DNA from: Erythrobacter sp. SDW2
Lineage (GTDB): Bacteria > Pseudomonadota > Alphaproteobacteria > Sphingomonadales > Sphingomonadaceae
Assembly: GCF_021431965.1 (NCBI RefSeq)
Contig: NZ_CP090370.1
Location: forward strand, 1,550,001 to 1,614,000
Direction of reading: 5' to 3'
DNA: 64,000 nucleotides
Positions 11,190 through 19,642 of this stretch are shown piece after piece; positions within the stretch are counted from its first letter, which is position 1, and every line of letters starts with the position of its first letter. The notes under the pieces were generated by a model. The model saw only the letters and a program-made list of their open reading frames with translations, was not told where the DNA came from and made no database searches. Made by a program: the position numbers and the translations under genes.

Positions 11190-12098
11190 CTAAGGCATCC
11201 TCCGCTTGCGCAGCCACAGGATCGACCAGTCGCCATTGACCAGCCGCCGCGCGAGCCGGAAGCCCGCCTTGCGGCAGGCGCGCCTCACATCCGCTTCCTG
11301 CGTTTCCAGCAGCCCCGCAAGCAGCATGTGCCCGCCCGGCGGGACATGCTCGGCAAAGTCGCTGGCAAGCCCGATCAGCGGCCCGGCGAGGATATTGGCG
11401 ATCAGCAGGTCATAGGGCCCGCGCGCGTGGATCAGCGGATCATCCATCCCGTCGGCCACGATCATGGTCAATGTGCCAGCGCCGCTGCCCATGGAAATCC
11501 CGTTGCCGGCGGCATTGTCCTCGATCACCGGCACGCAGACCGCGTCGATATCGGTCGCGGTGGCGAAAGCGCGCGGCCACAGCGCCAATGCGGCAAAGGC
11601 GAGCAGGCCGGTGCCGGTGCCGATATCGGCGATGTTGCGCGCCACCACGCCCTCGCGCTTCATCAGGTCGAGCATGGCAAGGCAACCGGCGGTAGTGGCG
11701 TGCTGGCCGGTGCCGAACGCCTGGCTGGCGGGGATGGCGAAGTTGACGATTCCGGGCGTGGGGTCCGGTGGGAAGTCCGGCGTATGGACATGGAACCGCG
11801 CCGCTCGGATCGGCTGCGCGCCTTGCTGGCTCAGCGTGACCCAGTCCTCGTCGGGCAGTTCCTCGACCGTCAGGTCGGGTGCGCCGTCCACGAACAGCGC
11901 GGCGAGCGCCGCCTTGTCGGCCTTGCCCGGCCTACGCGGGTACCAGCCTTCCAGCACCCACTCCTCGGGCTGGTCCTTGTCGACCTCACGGCCCGAAACG
12001 ATGACTTCCCAGTCCCAGTCGTCGATCTCGTCATGCGCCAGCAGGGCAGCCTGCACTTTCGGTTTGGGCGCGTGGGCGGCGATTTTCCAGCTGGTCAC
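11190..12098 (-). CDS. prmA: Ribosomal protein L11 methyltransferase
   Basis: A protein of 302 residues that methylates ribosomal protein L11 with S-adenosylmethionine. The C-terminal methyltransferase domain carries QAFGTGQHATTAGCL, the SAM-binding motif DIGTGTGLLAFAAL and the NPPF-like catalytic motif as LLIANILAGPL. The N-terminal substrate-recognition domain (1-110) diverges, as is usual in alphaproteobacteria. The start codon is GTG at 12098 and overlaps the TGA of the upstream metallo-beta-lactamase gene (GTGA), which supports coupled translation. Confidence 0.94.
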   Translation of the reverse strand: MTSWKIAAHAPKPKVQAALLAHDEIDDWDWEVIVSGREVDKDQPEEWVLEGWYPRRPGKADKAALAALFVDGAPDLTVEELPDEDWVTLSQQGAQPIRAARFHVHTPDFPPDPTPGIVNFAIPASQAFGTGQHATTAGCLAMLDLMKREGVVARNIADIGTGTGLLAFAALALWPRAFATATDIDAVCVPVIEDNAAGNGISMGSGAGTLTMIVADGMDDPLIHARGPYDLLIANILAGPLIGLASDFAEHVPPGGHMLLAGLLETQEADVRRACRKAGFRLARRLVNGDWSILWLRKRRMP

Positions 12099-12991
12099 TT
12101 GGCTTCGGCTTCCTTGGCCAGCCGATCAGCAAGACGCATGCTCCCGCTCGCCGAATAGGCAACACAGGCATTCGGTGCCGCGAGAGGCGCGGTTCCGGAC
12201 AGTCGCTCGAGTAAGTCGCTTTGCCCCGGATGCGGCGTCAACATAAGGTCGCATGGCAGTCGTTCCATAACCCGCAAGCCTTCGCGCGCGGCCTCGACCC
12301 GTTCGGGGTGATCGCTGAAATGGTAGTCGCCGGTCGAAATCGTGCTGTTGGAATCGGCCAGTGCAATCGTCAGGCACCGGCCCGCCTCGCAACTCCGCCA
12401 GCTCCAGCTCGTCGAACCCGGCGAGTGTGTGGCGTTCTGGTAGATCGTGAAGCGCGTGTCGCCCACAGAGAGCTTTCCGCGATGCGGGAGGATACGGCTG
12501 ACCTTGACCGGTTCCATCGGGCTGTCAGCCAGCCAGCTGCCTTGCGGATCGTCGGCAGCGGGCTTGCCGGTGCGCATAACCTCGGCTGCTCCGGCGCCAG
12601 TCAGGAGTTTTGCGCCTGTCGCCCGCAGTACTTCCGCCATGCCCCCGACGTGGTCGAAATGCTCGTGCGTCATCAGAACCCACTTGACCTGCCGGGGATC
12701 GAACCCGAGCGCCTTGATGTTCGCAAGCACATGCGGCGCGGCCTCCACCGGTCCGGTGTCGATCAACACCAGCCCGTCCGAGGTTTCGACCAGCACGACC
12801 GTAATACCGCAGGTGCCGACATACCAGCTGCGCCCGTGGATGAAGGCGGGAGGGGCGGGGTCCGACCATCCGTCACGCTCGCCGCAGGCCGCGGCGATGT
12901 CCTTGCTTGCGGCAGCACGCTCCGCCGGTGCGGGCGGCGCTGCACCCAGGAGCGAAAGGGCAAGGAGGGCAGGGAGGGAATTACCGAACAT
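12095..12991 (-). CDS. Subclass B3 metallo-beta-lactamase-like protein
   Basis: A secreted protein of about 298 residues with signal peptide MFGNSLPALLALSLLG. All six zinc-ligand positions of the B3 pattern can be matched: THEHFDHVGG gives His116, His118, Asp120 and His121; NATHSPGSTSW gives His196; and LTPHPGQSD gives His263 (standard numbering). The GSTSW and PHPGQSD context is typical of B3 rather than of B1 or glyoxalase-like relatives. Hydrolysis of beta-lactams is plausible but not proven. The start at 12991 overlaps the SDR gene; ATGs at 13003 and 13009 are alternatives. It sits between an SDR and prmA in a tight minus-strand run, so it looks chromosomal and resident rather than recently acquired. 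Confidence 0.88.
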   Translation of the reverse strand: MFGNSLPALLALSLLGAAPPAPAERAAASKDIAAACGERDGWSDPAPPAFIHGRSWYVGTCGITVVLVETSDGLVLIDTGPVEAAPHVLANIKALGFDPRQVKWVLMTHEHFDHVGGMAEVLRATGAKLLTGAGAAEVMRTGKPAADDPQGSWLADSPMEPVKVSRILPHRGKLSVGDTRFTIYQNATHSPGSTSWSWRSCEAGRCLTIALADSNSTISTGDYHFSDHPERVEAAREGLRVMERLPCDLMLTPHPGQSDLLERLSGTAPLAAPNACVAYSASGSMRLADRLAKEAEAK

Positions 12992-13691
12992 AGCTGGCTC
13001 CATTGGCATCGAGGGTCGCGCCGGTCAGGCTGGGCGGGGCCTCGAGCGCCAACCACGCCGCGATATTGGCGATCTCCTCCGGCTCGGCGACGCGGCCCAG
13101 CGGGATGTCGGCGAGGAGGCCCGGCCCGCCCCGGCTGGCGAGATAGTCGCCCGCCATCGCCGTGTCGGTGAAGCCGGGGGTGACCGCGAAGCTGAGGATG
13201 CCGTGGGCGGCATATTGCCGGGCGATGGTCTTGTGCATTGCCAGCATCCCGCCCTTGGCCGCCGCATAGTGCCAGTGTGCCGGGGAATCGCCGCGGTGCC
13301 CGGCGCGGCTGGCAATGTGGACGATACGGCCTTCAACTCCCCGTTCAAGCCAGTGCTGTACCGCGAAACGGCTCAGCTGCGCGGCGCTGGTCAGGTTGAT
13401 CCGCAGCGTATCTTCCCAATTGTCGAGCCAGGTGATGTCCGACCCGTCGAGTGGATTGGCGGCGAACAGCCCGGCGTTGTTGATCAGCACGTCGATGGCA
13501 CCGCCGGCCAGTTCCAGCGCCTCTTCCCACAACTCGGCGGGAGCCCCGGGATCCGCGAAGTCGGCCGCAACTTCCGACTCGCCGTCGCCGCGGGTCGAAT
13601 GGCCGATCACGGTCGCCCCGCGTGCTTCCAGCAATTCGCGGGTGGCCGCGCCGATTCCCCGGCTCGAACCGGTCAGGAGGATGGTTGTCAT
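12981..13691 (-). CDS. SDR-family oxidoreductase
   Basis: A protein of 236 residues with the Rossmann motif LLTGSSRGIGAAT, the NNAG motif (VLINNAGLFAANP), a catalytic Ser in IVHIASRAGHRG and YAAAKGG for the catalytic Tyr-Lys. The C-terminus LTGATLDANGASYVR is the usual substrate-loop end. These are classical short-chain dehydrogenases using NAD(P), and the substrate is unknown. It is the first gene of the run SDR, B3 enzyme, prmA, and its end overlaps the following gene. Confidence 0.9.
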   Translation of the reverse strand: MTTILLTGSSRGIGAATRELLEARGATVIGHSTRGDGESEVAADFADPGAPAELWEEALELAGGAIDVLINNAGLFAANPLDGSDITWLDNWEDTLRINLTSAAQLSRFAVQHWLERGVEGRIVHIASRAGHRGDSPAHWHYAAAKGGMLAMHKTIARQYAAHGILSFAVTPGFTDTAMAGDYLASRGGPGLLADIPLGRVAEPEEIANIAAWLALEAPPSLTGATLDANGASYVR

Positions 13692-13842
13692 GGCCGGACT
13701 ATTTGCACCGCCTGCCGGTGTTGTCGAGCGTTGACCTCACCCCCTGCAATGGTGCACGGCCCTTAGCCCGTCCTTGCACCAGCGGCGCGTTTCGCTAAGT
13801 GGGGCGCAAGAATTCGACCCTGACCTTCGGGAAAGCAAATCC

Positions 13843-14223
13843 ATGGCGAACCGCCCACTCTCACCGCACCTTTCGATCTGGAAATGGGGACCGCACATGG
13901 CGGTCTCGATCCTCCACCGCATCACCGGCGACGGAATGGCGCTGGTCGGCCTTGCGGTCGGGATATGGTGGCTGGGCGCGCTGGCGAGCGGGCCGGATGC
14001 TTACGGCCTGTTCTATGCGGTGGCCTCGTCATGGGTGGGGCAGATCGTTCTGGTCGGCCTCAGCTGGGCCTTCTTCAGCCATTTGCTGAGCGGCCTCAGG
14101 CACTTCGTGCTCGATATCGGTGCGGGCTACGAACTCCGCACGAACAAGATGTGGTCAATCGCCGTGCCGGCGATCGCCATCGTCCTTACCGTGGCCTTCT
14201 GGGCCTTCATCTATCTCAAGTGA
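13843..14223 (+). CDS. sdhC: Succinate dehydrogenase cytochrome b556 subunit
   Basis: A protein of 126 residues with three membrane helices (about 30-50, 65-87 and 105-125). Motifs are RPLSPHLSIWKW, SILHRITGDGMAL with the quinone-site Ser and Arg, and FFSHLLSGLRHFVLDIG, whose SH and H are the haem-ligand region. It anchors succinate dehydrogenase (complex II) in the cytoplasmic membrane. The ATG at 13843 follows a GGGAAAGC stretch. The 151 bp upstream, divergent from the SDR gene, should carry the sdh promoter, but no clear -35/-10 pair is visible. sdhD follows after 11 bp. Confidence 0.94.
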   Translation: MANRPLSPHLSIWKWGPHMAVSILHRITGDGMALVGLAVGIWWLGALASGPDAYGLFYAVASSWVGQIVLVGLSWAFFSHLLSGLRHFVLDIGAGYELRTNKMWSIAVPAIAIVLTVAFWAFIYLK

Positions 14224-14234
14224 GGCAATGACCC

Positions 14235-14660
14235 ATGGGTAACGGAACTTCCATCGGCCGCGTACGCGGTCTCGGCTCGGCCCACGAAGGTGCGCATCAC
14301 TGGCTCGTGCAGCGCTTCACCGCGATCGGCAATCTGATCCTGCTGCTGTGGCTGATCACCAGCTTCGCGCTGTTGCCGGGCTTCGAATACGAGACGATCA
14401 AGAGCTGGTTGTCGCAGCCGGTTCCTGCGGCGGCGATGGTCCTGCTGATCGTCAGCACCTTCTGGCACGCCCGCCTGGGCCTGCAGGTGCTGGTCGAGGA
14501 CTATGTCCACGAGGCCGGGACCAAGTTCGGGGTGCTCGCCCTGCTCAATCTCGCCACCATCGGCGGCGGCGTGTTCGGCGTCTTCTGCGTCGTCCGCCTG
14601 GCGCTTGCCACTGCCGCCCCTGATGCCGCCGCTGCCCTTCCTGCTGGAGCACCGATGTAA
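14235..14660 (+). CDS. sdhD: Succinate dehydrogenase membrane anchor subunit
   Basis: A protein of 141 residues beginning [19 protein letters not shown], a signature of alphaproteobacterial SdhD, followed by [13 protein letters not shown]. Three membrane helices are visible, with [16 protein letters not shown] carrying the conserved His and Asp-Tyr near the quinone and haem site. The C-terminus is Ala- and Pro-rich and longer than in many homologues. Its TAA overlaps the sdhA ATG (TAATG). Confidence 0.93.
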   Translation: MGNGTSIGRVRGLGSAHEGAHHWLVQRFTAIGNLILLLWLITSFALLPGFEYETIKSWLSQPVPAAAMVLLIVSTFWHARLGLQVLVEDYVHEAGTKFGVLALLNLATIGGGVFGVFCVVRLALATAAPDAAAALPAGAPM

Positions 14661-16483
14661 TGGCCACCGAAGCCAAAGCCACCCCCGCTTACACCATCAT
14701 CGACCACACTTACGACGTCGTCGTCGTCGGCGCGGGCGGATCGGGCCTGCGCGCCACCATGGGCGCGGCCGAGGCAGGGCTGAAGACCGCCAACATAACC
14801 AAGGTCTTCCCGACGCGTTCGCACACCGTCGCGGCGCAGGGCGGGATTGCTGCCTCGCTCGGCAACAACAGCCCGGACCACTGGACCTGGCACATGTATG
14901 ACACCGTCAAGGGTTCGGACTGGCTGGGTGACCAGGACGCAATCGAATATCTTGCACGCGAAGCCCCGGCAGCCGTTTACGAGCTGGAGCATGCGGGCGT
15001 GCCCTTCAGCCGCAACGAGGACGGCACGATCTACCAGCGCCCGTTCGGCGGCCACATGCAGAATATGGGCGAAGGCCCCCCCGTGCAGCGTACCTGCGCC
15101 GCTGCCGACCGCACGGGCCACGCGATGCTCCACGCGCTCTACCAGCAGAGCCTGAAGTACGACGCGGACTTCTTCATCGAGTATTTCGCGCTCGACCTGA
15201 TCATGAAGGACGGCAAGTGCGTCGGCGTGATGGCCATGTGCCTCGACGATGGCACGATCCACCGCTTCAAGGCGCATGCCGTGGTGCTGGCGACGGGCGG
15301 CTATGGCCGCTGCTACTACACCGCGACTTCGGCCCACACCTGCACCGGTGACGGCGGCGGCATGGTGCTGCGCGCAGGCCTGCCGCTGCAGGACATGGAG
15401 TTCGTCCAGTTCCACCCGACCGGCATCTACGGCGCGGGCGTGCTCATCACTGAAGGCGCGCGCGGGGAGGGGGGCTACCTGACCAATTCCGAAGGCGAGC
15501 GCTTCATGGAACGCTATGCCCCGAGCGCCAAGGACCTCGCCAGCCGCGATGTCGTGTCGCGCTCGATGGCGCTGGAAATGCGCGAAGGGCGCGGGGTCGG
15601 GCCGGAAGGCGACCACATCTACCTGCATCTCGACCACATCCCCGCCGAAACGCTGGCCCAGCGCCTGCCGGGCATTACCGAGAGCGGCAAGATCTTCGCC
15701 GGCGTCGACCTGACCCGCCAGCCGCTGCCTGTCACCCCGACGGTGCACTACAACATGGGCGGCATCCCCTGTAACTATCACGGCCAGGTGGTGACCATCG
15801 GCGCGGATGGGAACCCGGATACGGTGGTGCCCGGGCTCTATGCTGTGGGCGAGGCGGCCTGCGTCTCGGTCCACGGCGCGAACCGCCTCGGCTCGAACTC
15901 GCTGATCGACCTGGTGGTGTTCGGCCGCGCGACCGGCCTGCACCTCAAGGAAAATCTCAAGCCCGGCACCGCGCACAATCCGCTGCCCGCCGACAGCGCC
16001 GAGCTGGCGCTGGCCCGCGTCGACCATTTCCGCCATGCCAAGGGCGGCTCGCCCACCGCGCGTATCCGCGAGGAAATGCAGAAGGGCATGCAGAAGCACG
16101 CCGCCGTGTTCCGCGACAGCAAGCTGCTGGCCGACGGGGTCGAACTGCTCAAGAACGTCAACAAGCGGATGGAGGACATCCATGTCTCCGACCGCTCACT
16201 GATCTGGAACAGCGACCTCATCGAAACGCTCGAGCTCGACAACCTGATGAGCCAGGCCAATGTCACCATCGCCAGCGCCGAAAACCGCAAGGAATCGCGC
16301 GGCGCCCACGCCCACGAGGACTTCCCCGAGCGCGACGACAAGGAGTGGATGAAGCACACCGTCACCTGGTTCGATGGCTGGGGCGGCAAGGGCGGCGCGA
16401 TGAAGATCGACTACCGCCCGGTGCATGAGTACACGCTGACGGATGACATCGAGTACATCAAGCCGAAGAAGCGGGTGTATTGA
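14660..16483 (+). CDS. sdhA: Succinate dehydrogenase flavoprotein subunit
   Basis: A protein of 607 residues, the catalytic subunit that oxidises succinate to fumarate. Motifs in order are the FAD dinucleotide fold [27 protein letters not shown] with the His that binds FAD covalently, the active-site region [25 protein letters not shown], and [20 protein letters not shown]. The C-terminal part is full length (VDYRP-type ending, here [11 protein letters not shown]). In most relatives sdhB follows soon after. Here the downstream 1.3 kb holds a broken gene and a toxin-antitoxin pair, and no iron-sulfur subunit gene appears in the window. Confidence 0.97.
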   Translation: MATEAKATPAYTIIDHTYDVVVVGAGGSGLRATMGAAEAGLKTANITKVFPTRSHTVAAQGGIAASLGNNSPDHWTWHMYDTVKGSDWLGDQDAIEYLAREAPAAVYELEHAGVPFSRNEDGTIYQRPFGGHMQNMGEGPPVQRTCAAADRTGHAMLHALYQQSLKYDADFFIEYFALDLIMKDGKCVGVMAMCLDDGTIHRFKAHAVVLATGGYGRCYYTATSAHTCTGDGGGMVLRAGLPLQDMEFVQFHPTGIYGAGVLITEGARGEGGYLTNSEGERFMERYAPSAKDLASRDVVSRSMALEMREGRGVGPEGDHIYLHLDHIPAETLAQRLPGITESGKIFAGVDLTRQPLPVTPTVHYNMGGIPCNYHGQVVTIGADGNPDTVVPGLYAVGEAACVSVHGANRLGSNSLIDLVVFGRATGLHLKENLKPGTAHNPLPADSAELALARVDHFRHAKGGSPTARIREEMQKGMQKHAAVFRDSKLLADGVELLKNVNKRMEDIHVSDRSLIWNSDLIETLELDNLMSQANVTIASAENRKESRGAHAHEDFPERDDKEWMKHTVTWFDGWGGKGGAMKIDYRPVHEYTLTDDIEYIKPKKRVY

Positions 16484-16919
16484 GGGAGCTATTCGAACTT
16501 TGGGGCGGCATCGTCGTTTCAGACTCTGAGGACGATGTTCGACGCAAGTATCCGGCGGCTACTGGGTAGAAACCCTCGAGCTTGGCGTTTTCGACTTTGC
16601 TGGCCTAGAAGTCTCAGCTTTCTGGTACCGTTGGCGAGATGCTGATCCCAAGGTTAAAATTCTTCATCGATGCTCTTGCTCAAGCGCCAACGAGCACAGT
16701 CGTACGCTCAGGCAGCAGATCTCAAAGGATTTTGGCTTAGGCAAAGCCATTGTCAGATTTGAGGGCTCAGAGCGAAAGGTTTGGGATGCGCGCTTCGTCA
16801 GGTGCCAGTTGAGAACCACTACTGGAAGTCGGCCTTGCCTCATTGAGGTCGACTACTTCCGACCACTCTATCTTGGCGAAAACTGGTGGGCTGACGACAG
16901 TCGTACGATACTGCGGTAA
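16480..16919 (+). pseudogene. Frameshifted remnant of an unknown gene downstream of sdhA
   Basis: Two adjoining frames together read like one protein that I do not recognise. The first, possibly from a TTG overlapping the sdhA stop, reads [14 protein letters not shown] then DDVRRKYPAATG and stops near 16569. The second frame is open from about 16534 to the TAA at 16917-16919 and reads GYWVETLELGVFDFAGLEV, then WYRWRDADPKVKILHRC, and later CLIEVDYFRPLYLGENWW. A single indel near 16550-16565 would join RRKYP to GYWVE. The composition is AT-richer than sdhA. No intact start or known domain is visible. It may be a decayed accessory gene, and sequencing error is also possible. Confidence 0.4.
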
Positions 16920-17058
16920 CGTCTTGCAGCATCGAGTTACGATCGCGATTTCTCATGATGAACCGCACTCTTGTCGCGTCCCCAAACAATTTTCATACAT
17001 CTCCCCACCCTGCTAACCCCGCGACGATCTTTCTCATCGTCCGTCCCGGCTGTCCGCA

Positions 17059-17087
17059 GCCGCAAAAGCGCACAGTGCTTTTTCGGC
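17059..17087. terminator. Hairpin with A- and T-tracts downstream of parE
   Basis: GCCG-C-AAAAGC pairs with GCTTTT-T-CGGC around a 7-base loop, about 107 bp past the parE stop on the minus strand. It could act as a terminator in either direction, but no clean U-tract follows the full stem, so the call is weak. The rest of 16920-17193 shows no coding or other feature. Confidence 0.35.
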
Positions 17088-17193
17088 CCTTTCCGCCACG
17101 GGCGGTGTTGGGTTTTGTTGTAACTTTTGTGTGACTTTGTAAAATCTGCGGGTCGATTTTAGGCAACGCCAATAGCGTTCCAAAACCAAAACG

Positions 17194-17487
17194 TTATGCC
17201 AGTGCTTCCTCGACATCCATTCGGTTGTGCAGCGCCCGGACCACCACAACCGTGGTCTCATTCACGAGCAAAAAGACAAGATGCTCTCCGCTCGACATCT
17301 TGCGGAAACTCCCGTGGCGACTTTCATAGGCTGGATGCATCCGCGGAAAGCGTGCCAGGCCGGTTATGTCGGATCGCATCGTCGCCAAGTAGCGTCGTGC
17401 CTGGTCCCGACCCCATTGTTCCTTGGTGTAGATGGCGATGTCATCGAGGTCGGCCTGTGCTGACGGCAGCACCAGGACATCATGCAT
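17194..17487 (-). CDS. RelE/ParE-family toxin
   Basis: A protein of 97 residues from MHDVLVLPSAQADLDDIA. The family pattern is clear: YTKEQWGRDQARRYLATM, then GLARFPRMHPAYESRHGSFRKM, and HLVFLLVNETTVVVVRALHNRMDVEEAL at the end. ParE toxins usually poison DNA gyrase, whereas RelE cleaves mRNA; the overall pattern favours ParE. The start lies inside the end of the antitoxin gene (8-bp overlap), the normal layout for coupled synthesis. The pair sits where sdhB is often found. Confidence 0.88.
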   Translation of the reverse strand: MHDVLVLPSAQADLDDIAIYTKEQWGRDQARRYLATMRSDITGLARFPRMHPAYESRHGSFRKMSSGEHLVFLLVNETTVVVVRALHNRMDVEEALA

Positions 17488-17731
17488 CTTCGCCGGGTCC
17501 GAAATGCCGGCCCATGAAGGCATCCCAGTCGAACGGACGCGCCGGGCCGCTGTCGAGCCCTTCCTTCAGTGCCCGGTCCAAGGCCTCGCGCTTCGCGTCC
17601 TGCGCGATGTACTGCCGCATCGCTTCGCGCACGACTTCGCTGGTGGTGGCGAATTCGCCGCTTTCGACCTTGCGGCGGGCAAAATCGGTATAGGGTTTGC
17701 CGAGGGCGATAGAGGTATTCTTGGCTGTCAT
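17480..17731 (-). CDS. ParD-like antitoxin (ribbon-helix-helix)
   Basis: A protein of 83 residues from MTAKNTSIALGKPYTDFARR. The N-terminus is a ParD-type ribbon-helix-helix DNA-binding domain (SIALGKPYTDFARRKVESG, TTSEVVREAMRQY). The C-terminal acidic part (ALKEGLDSGPARPFDWDAFM) would wrap the toxin. The chosen ATG at 17731 lies only 7 bases from a good -10 box, suggesting a leaderless message. The frame runs on upstream of this ATG without family similarity. The protein probably represses its own promoter through the palindrome at 17736-17747. Confidence 0.88.
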   Translation of the reverse strand: MTAKNTSIALGKPYTDFARRKVESGEFATTSEVVREAMRQYIAQDAKREALDRALKEGLDSGPARPFDWDAFMGRHFGPGEDA

Positions 17732-17735
17732 ATCG

Positions 17736-17767
17736 GTATCGATACCAAAATTTGGTAACACCCGCAA
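17736..17767 (-). promoter_or_regulatory. parDE promoter with palindromic operator
   Basis: On the minus strand, TTGCGG (17762-17767) and TATCGA (17739-17744) are separated by exactly 17 bp and form a plausible -35/-10 pair. The -10 box is embedded in the perfect 12-bp palindrome GGTATCGATACC (17736-17747), and a further TACCAAA-TTTGGTA dyad lies alongside. ParD autorepression at this site is inference from the family. Confidence 0.6.
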
Positions 17768-17807
17768 TCGCATTGACTCGGCGCCTGCGCCAGCCCCACA
17801 TCGCTCC

Positions 17808-19118
17808 ATGCGTTTTCTTATTTCCCTTGCGGCCCTGACCGCCGCTTTCGCCACGCCCGCAGCCGCTCAGCTTTCCGAGCCCGAGCAGGTCATCATGGAC
17901 ACTGTCGTGGCGGGATACGAGGATGACGCAGTGCTGCTCGAGCGGCTGGTCATGCAGAACTCCGGCACCCACAACCACGCAGGCGTGAAGGCAGTGGCCG
18001 ACATGCTGGTGCCGGAATTCGAAGCGCTCGGCTTCACGGTCGAATGGATCGACCAGTCGGCGGCGGGCCGGGCGGGGCACCTGTTTGCGCGCAAGACCGG
18101 CAAGCCGGGCACCACGCGGATGCTGCTGATCGCGCATCTCGATACCGTGTTCGAGGCCAACTCGCCGTTCCAGGGCTTCACCCGCGAGGGTGATACCGCC
18201 ACCGGTCCCGGCGTCGGCGACGACAAGGGCGGGATCGTGGTGATCCTTGCTGCGCTCAAGGCAATGCAGGCGGCGGGCACGCTGGAAGATGCCAATATCG
18301 TTGTCGCGCTCACCGGCGATGAAGAGGACGCCGGCGATCCGCTCGATGTGTCGCGCAAGGATCTGCGCGAGGCCGCCGGATGGGCCGATGTCGCGCTCGA
18401 TTTCGAAGGGCTGTCGGTGATGGACGGCAAGGACATGGGTGTCGTCGCCCGACGTTCGTCGAACGACTGGACGCTGACCGTTACCGCGAAGAGCGGGCAC
18501 AGCTCGGGCATCTTCGGCGAAGGCGTGTCCTACGGCGCGATCTACGAGCTGGCGCGGATCCTCGACCGGTTCCGCCAGGAATTGCCCGAGGAGAACCTGA
18601 CCTTCAATGTCGGCGTGATGGCAGGCGGCACCCCGGCGAGCATCACTGCGGACGGGCTGGCGACCGAGGCGGTCGGCAAGGGCAACATCATCCCCACCAC
18701 CGCCATCGCCCGGGGCGACCTGCGGACGATCTCGCAGGAGCAGAGCGACCGCACGGTGGCCGCCATGCAGGCGATCGTGGCGGAAAGCCTGCCGGGGACG
18801 TCGGCGAAGATCGAATTCCAGTTCCGCTATCCGCCGATGGCGCCGACCGAAGGCAATTACGCGCTGCTGGCGCGGCTCAACGGGGTCAACGCCGATATGG
18901 GGCTGGAAGAGATGGGTGTTTACCCGCCCTCCATGCGCGGCGCGGGCGATATCAACTTCGTGGCCGATCTGGTCGATGGTATCGCCGGCATGGGAACCGA
19001 TGGCAGCGGGTCGCATGCCCCGGGCGAAAGCGTCGACCTCAAGAGCATCACGCGGCAAGCCCAGCGCGCGGCGATCCTTATCTCCCGCCTGTCGCAAGAG
19101 GCCTGGCCGGCGCAATAG
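17808..19118 (+). CDS. Secreted M20-family metallopeptidase
   Basis: A protein of 436 residues with a clear signal peptide (MRFLISLAALTAAFATPAAA, cleavage before QLSEPE), so periplasmic or secreted. The di-zinc M20 motifs are LLIAHLDTVF (His-x-Asp), GVGDDKGGIVVIL (bridging Asp), LTGDEEDAG (Glu-Glu), ALDFEG, and a final His in GSGSHAPGESVDL. The lid/dimerisation domain lies around 205-320. The family includes carboxypeptidases and aminoacylases; the substrate is unknown. Its start is 77 bp from the divergent parD start, so the two share an upstream region. The frame upstream of 17808 is open but shows no homology-like sequence. Confidence 0.9.
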   Translation: MRFLISLAALTAAFATPAAAQLSEPEQVIMDTVVAGYEDDAVLLERLVMQNSGTHNHAGVKAVADMLVPEFEALGFTVEWIDQSAAGRAGHLFARKTGKPGTTRMLLIAHLDTVFEANSPFQGFTREGDTATGPGVGDDKGGIVVILAALKAMQAAGTLEDANIVVALTGDEEDAGDPLDVSRKDLREAAGWADVALDFEGLSVMDGKDMGVVARRSSNDWTLTVTAKSGHSSGIFGEGVSYGAIYELARILDRFRQELPEENLTFNVGVMAGGTPASITADGLATEAVGKGNIIPTTAIARGDLRTISQEQSDRTVAAMQAIVAESLPGTSAKIEFQFRYPPMAPTEGNYALLARLNGVNADMGLEEMGVYPPSMRGAGDINFVADLVDGIAGMGTDGSGSHAPGESVDLKSITRQAQRAAILISRLSQEAWPAQ

Positions 19119-19207
19119 GCCCGCGCCCGGACGTCGTTCGTCCGACCCGGGACGCTGTTAAACGAACATAGCCCTTTCTGAATGCTTGTTCATACGGGCT
19201 TCAGGTT

Positions 19208-19238
19208 TACAAACGTAGTCGGTTTGCCTACAGGTGTA
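19208..19238 (+). promoter_or_regulatory. Paired BlaI/MecI-type operator dyads upstream of the repressor gene
   Basis: TACAGGTGTA (19229-19238) is a perfect TACA-NN-TGTA dyad of the BlaI/MecI/CopY type. TACAAACGTA (19208-19217) is a one-mismatch copy whose centre is 21 bp away, about two helical turns. TTGTTC at 19186-19191 and TACAAA at 19208-19213, 16 bp apart, could be the promoter, in which case the first dyad covers the -10 box. Autoregulation is inferred from the family. Confidence 0.6.
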
Positions 19239-19267
19239 ATCGAAGCCCAGCGAGGGAGGTTGGTGTC

Positions 19268-19642
19268 GTGTCGGAAAGCCCGCAAATCAGCGAAGCCGAA
19301 CATGCCGTGATGGAGGCGTTGTGGGCGCAGAGCCCGCTCACCGCCACCGAGGTGTGCGAGGCCGTGTGCGAGACCCGCGACTGGAGCCTGCCCACGGTCA
19401 AGACCCTGCTCTCGCGCCTTGTTGCCAAGGATGCCGTGCTGACCGAGCCCGATGGCCGCCGATTTCTTTATTCGCCCGCCATCGCCCGCGATGACTATGT
19501 CGGGGGCGAGAGCCGCCGTCTGGTCGATCGCCTGTTCGGGGGACGCGCCGCATCGCTGGTGGCGCATCTGGCCGAGCAGGAAGCGCTGAGCGAAGCCGAC
19601 ATCAGCGAAATCGAGGCGCTGTTGAAGGAGCTCAAGCCATGA
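19268..19642 (+). CDS. BlaI/MecI/CopY-family transcriptional repressor
   Basis: A protein of 124 residues. The winged-helix pattern of the Penicillinase_R family is plain: ISEAEHAVMEALWAQSPLTA, then WSLPTVKTLLSRLVAKDAV with the recognition helix, and GRRFLYSPAIARDDYV for the wing. The C-terminal helix (SLVAHLAEQEALSEADISE) is the dimerisation region, where BlaI is normally cleaved. The start is GTG at 19268 after GAGGGAGG. Its stop overlaps the start of the M56 peptidase gene, giving the usual repressor-sensor operon. Two matching operator dyads lie 30-60 bp upstream. Confidence 0.92.
   Translation: MSESPQISEAEHAVMEALWAQSPLTATEVCEAVCETRDWSLPTVKTLLSRLVAKDAVLTEPDGRRFLYSPAIARDDYVGGESRRLVDRLFGGRAASLVAHLAEQEALSEADISEIEALLKELKP

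Noticed and set aside
13692-13842. sdh promoter boxes such as TTGACC at 13731
   Set aside because: No -10 box at acceptable spacing could be matched, so no site is claimed.
16484-17193. Possible sdhB remnant downstream of sdhA
   Set aside because: None of the joined frames shows the cysteine clusters expected of SdhB; the remnant looks like a different gene.
17034-17261. A 75-codon minus-strand frame at the parE 3' end
   Set aside because: It shares sequence with parE in another frame, has no ribosome-binding site, and its translation is not protein-like.
19128-19144. Short hairpin CGGACG-TCGTT-CGTCCG after the M20 peptidase as a terminator
   Set aside because: Six-bp stem and no T-tract; too weak to list.
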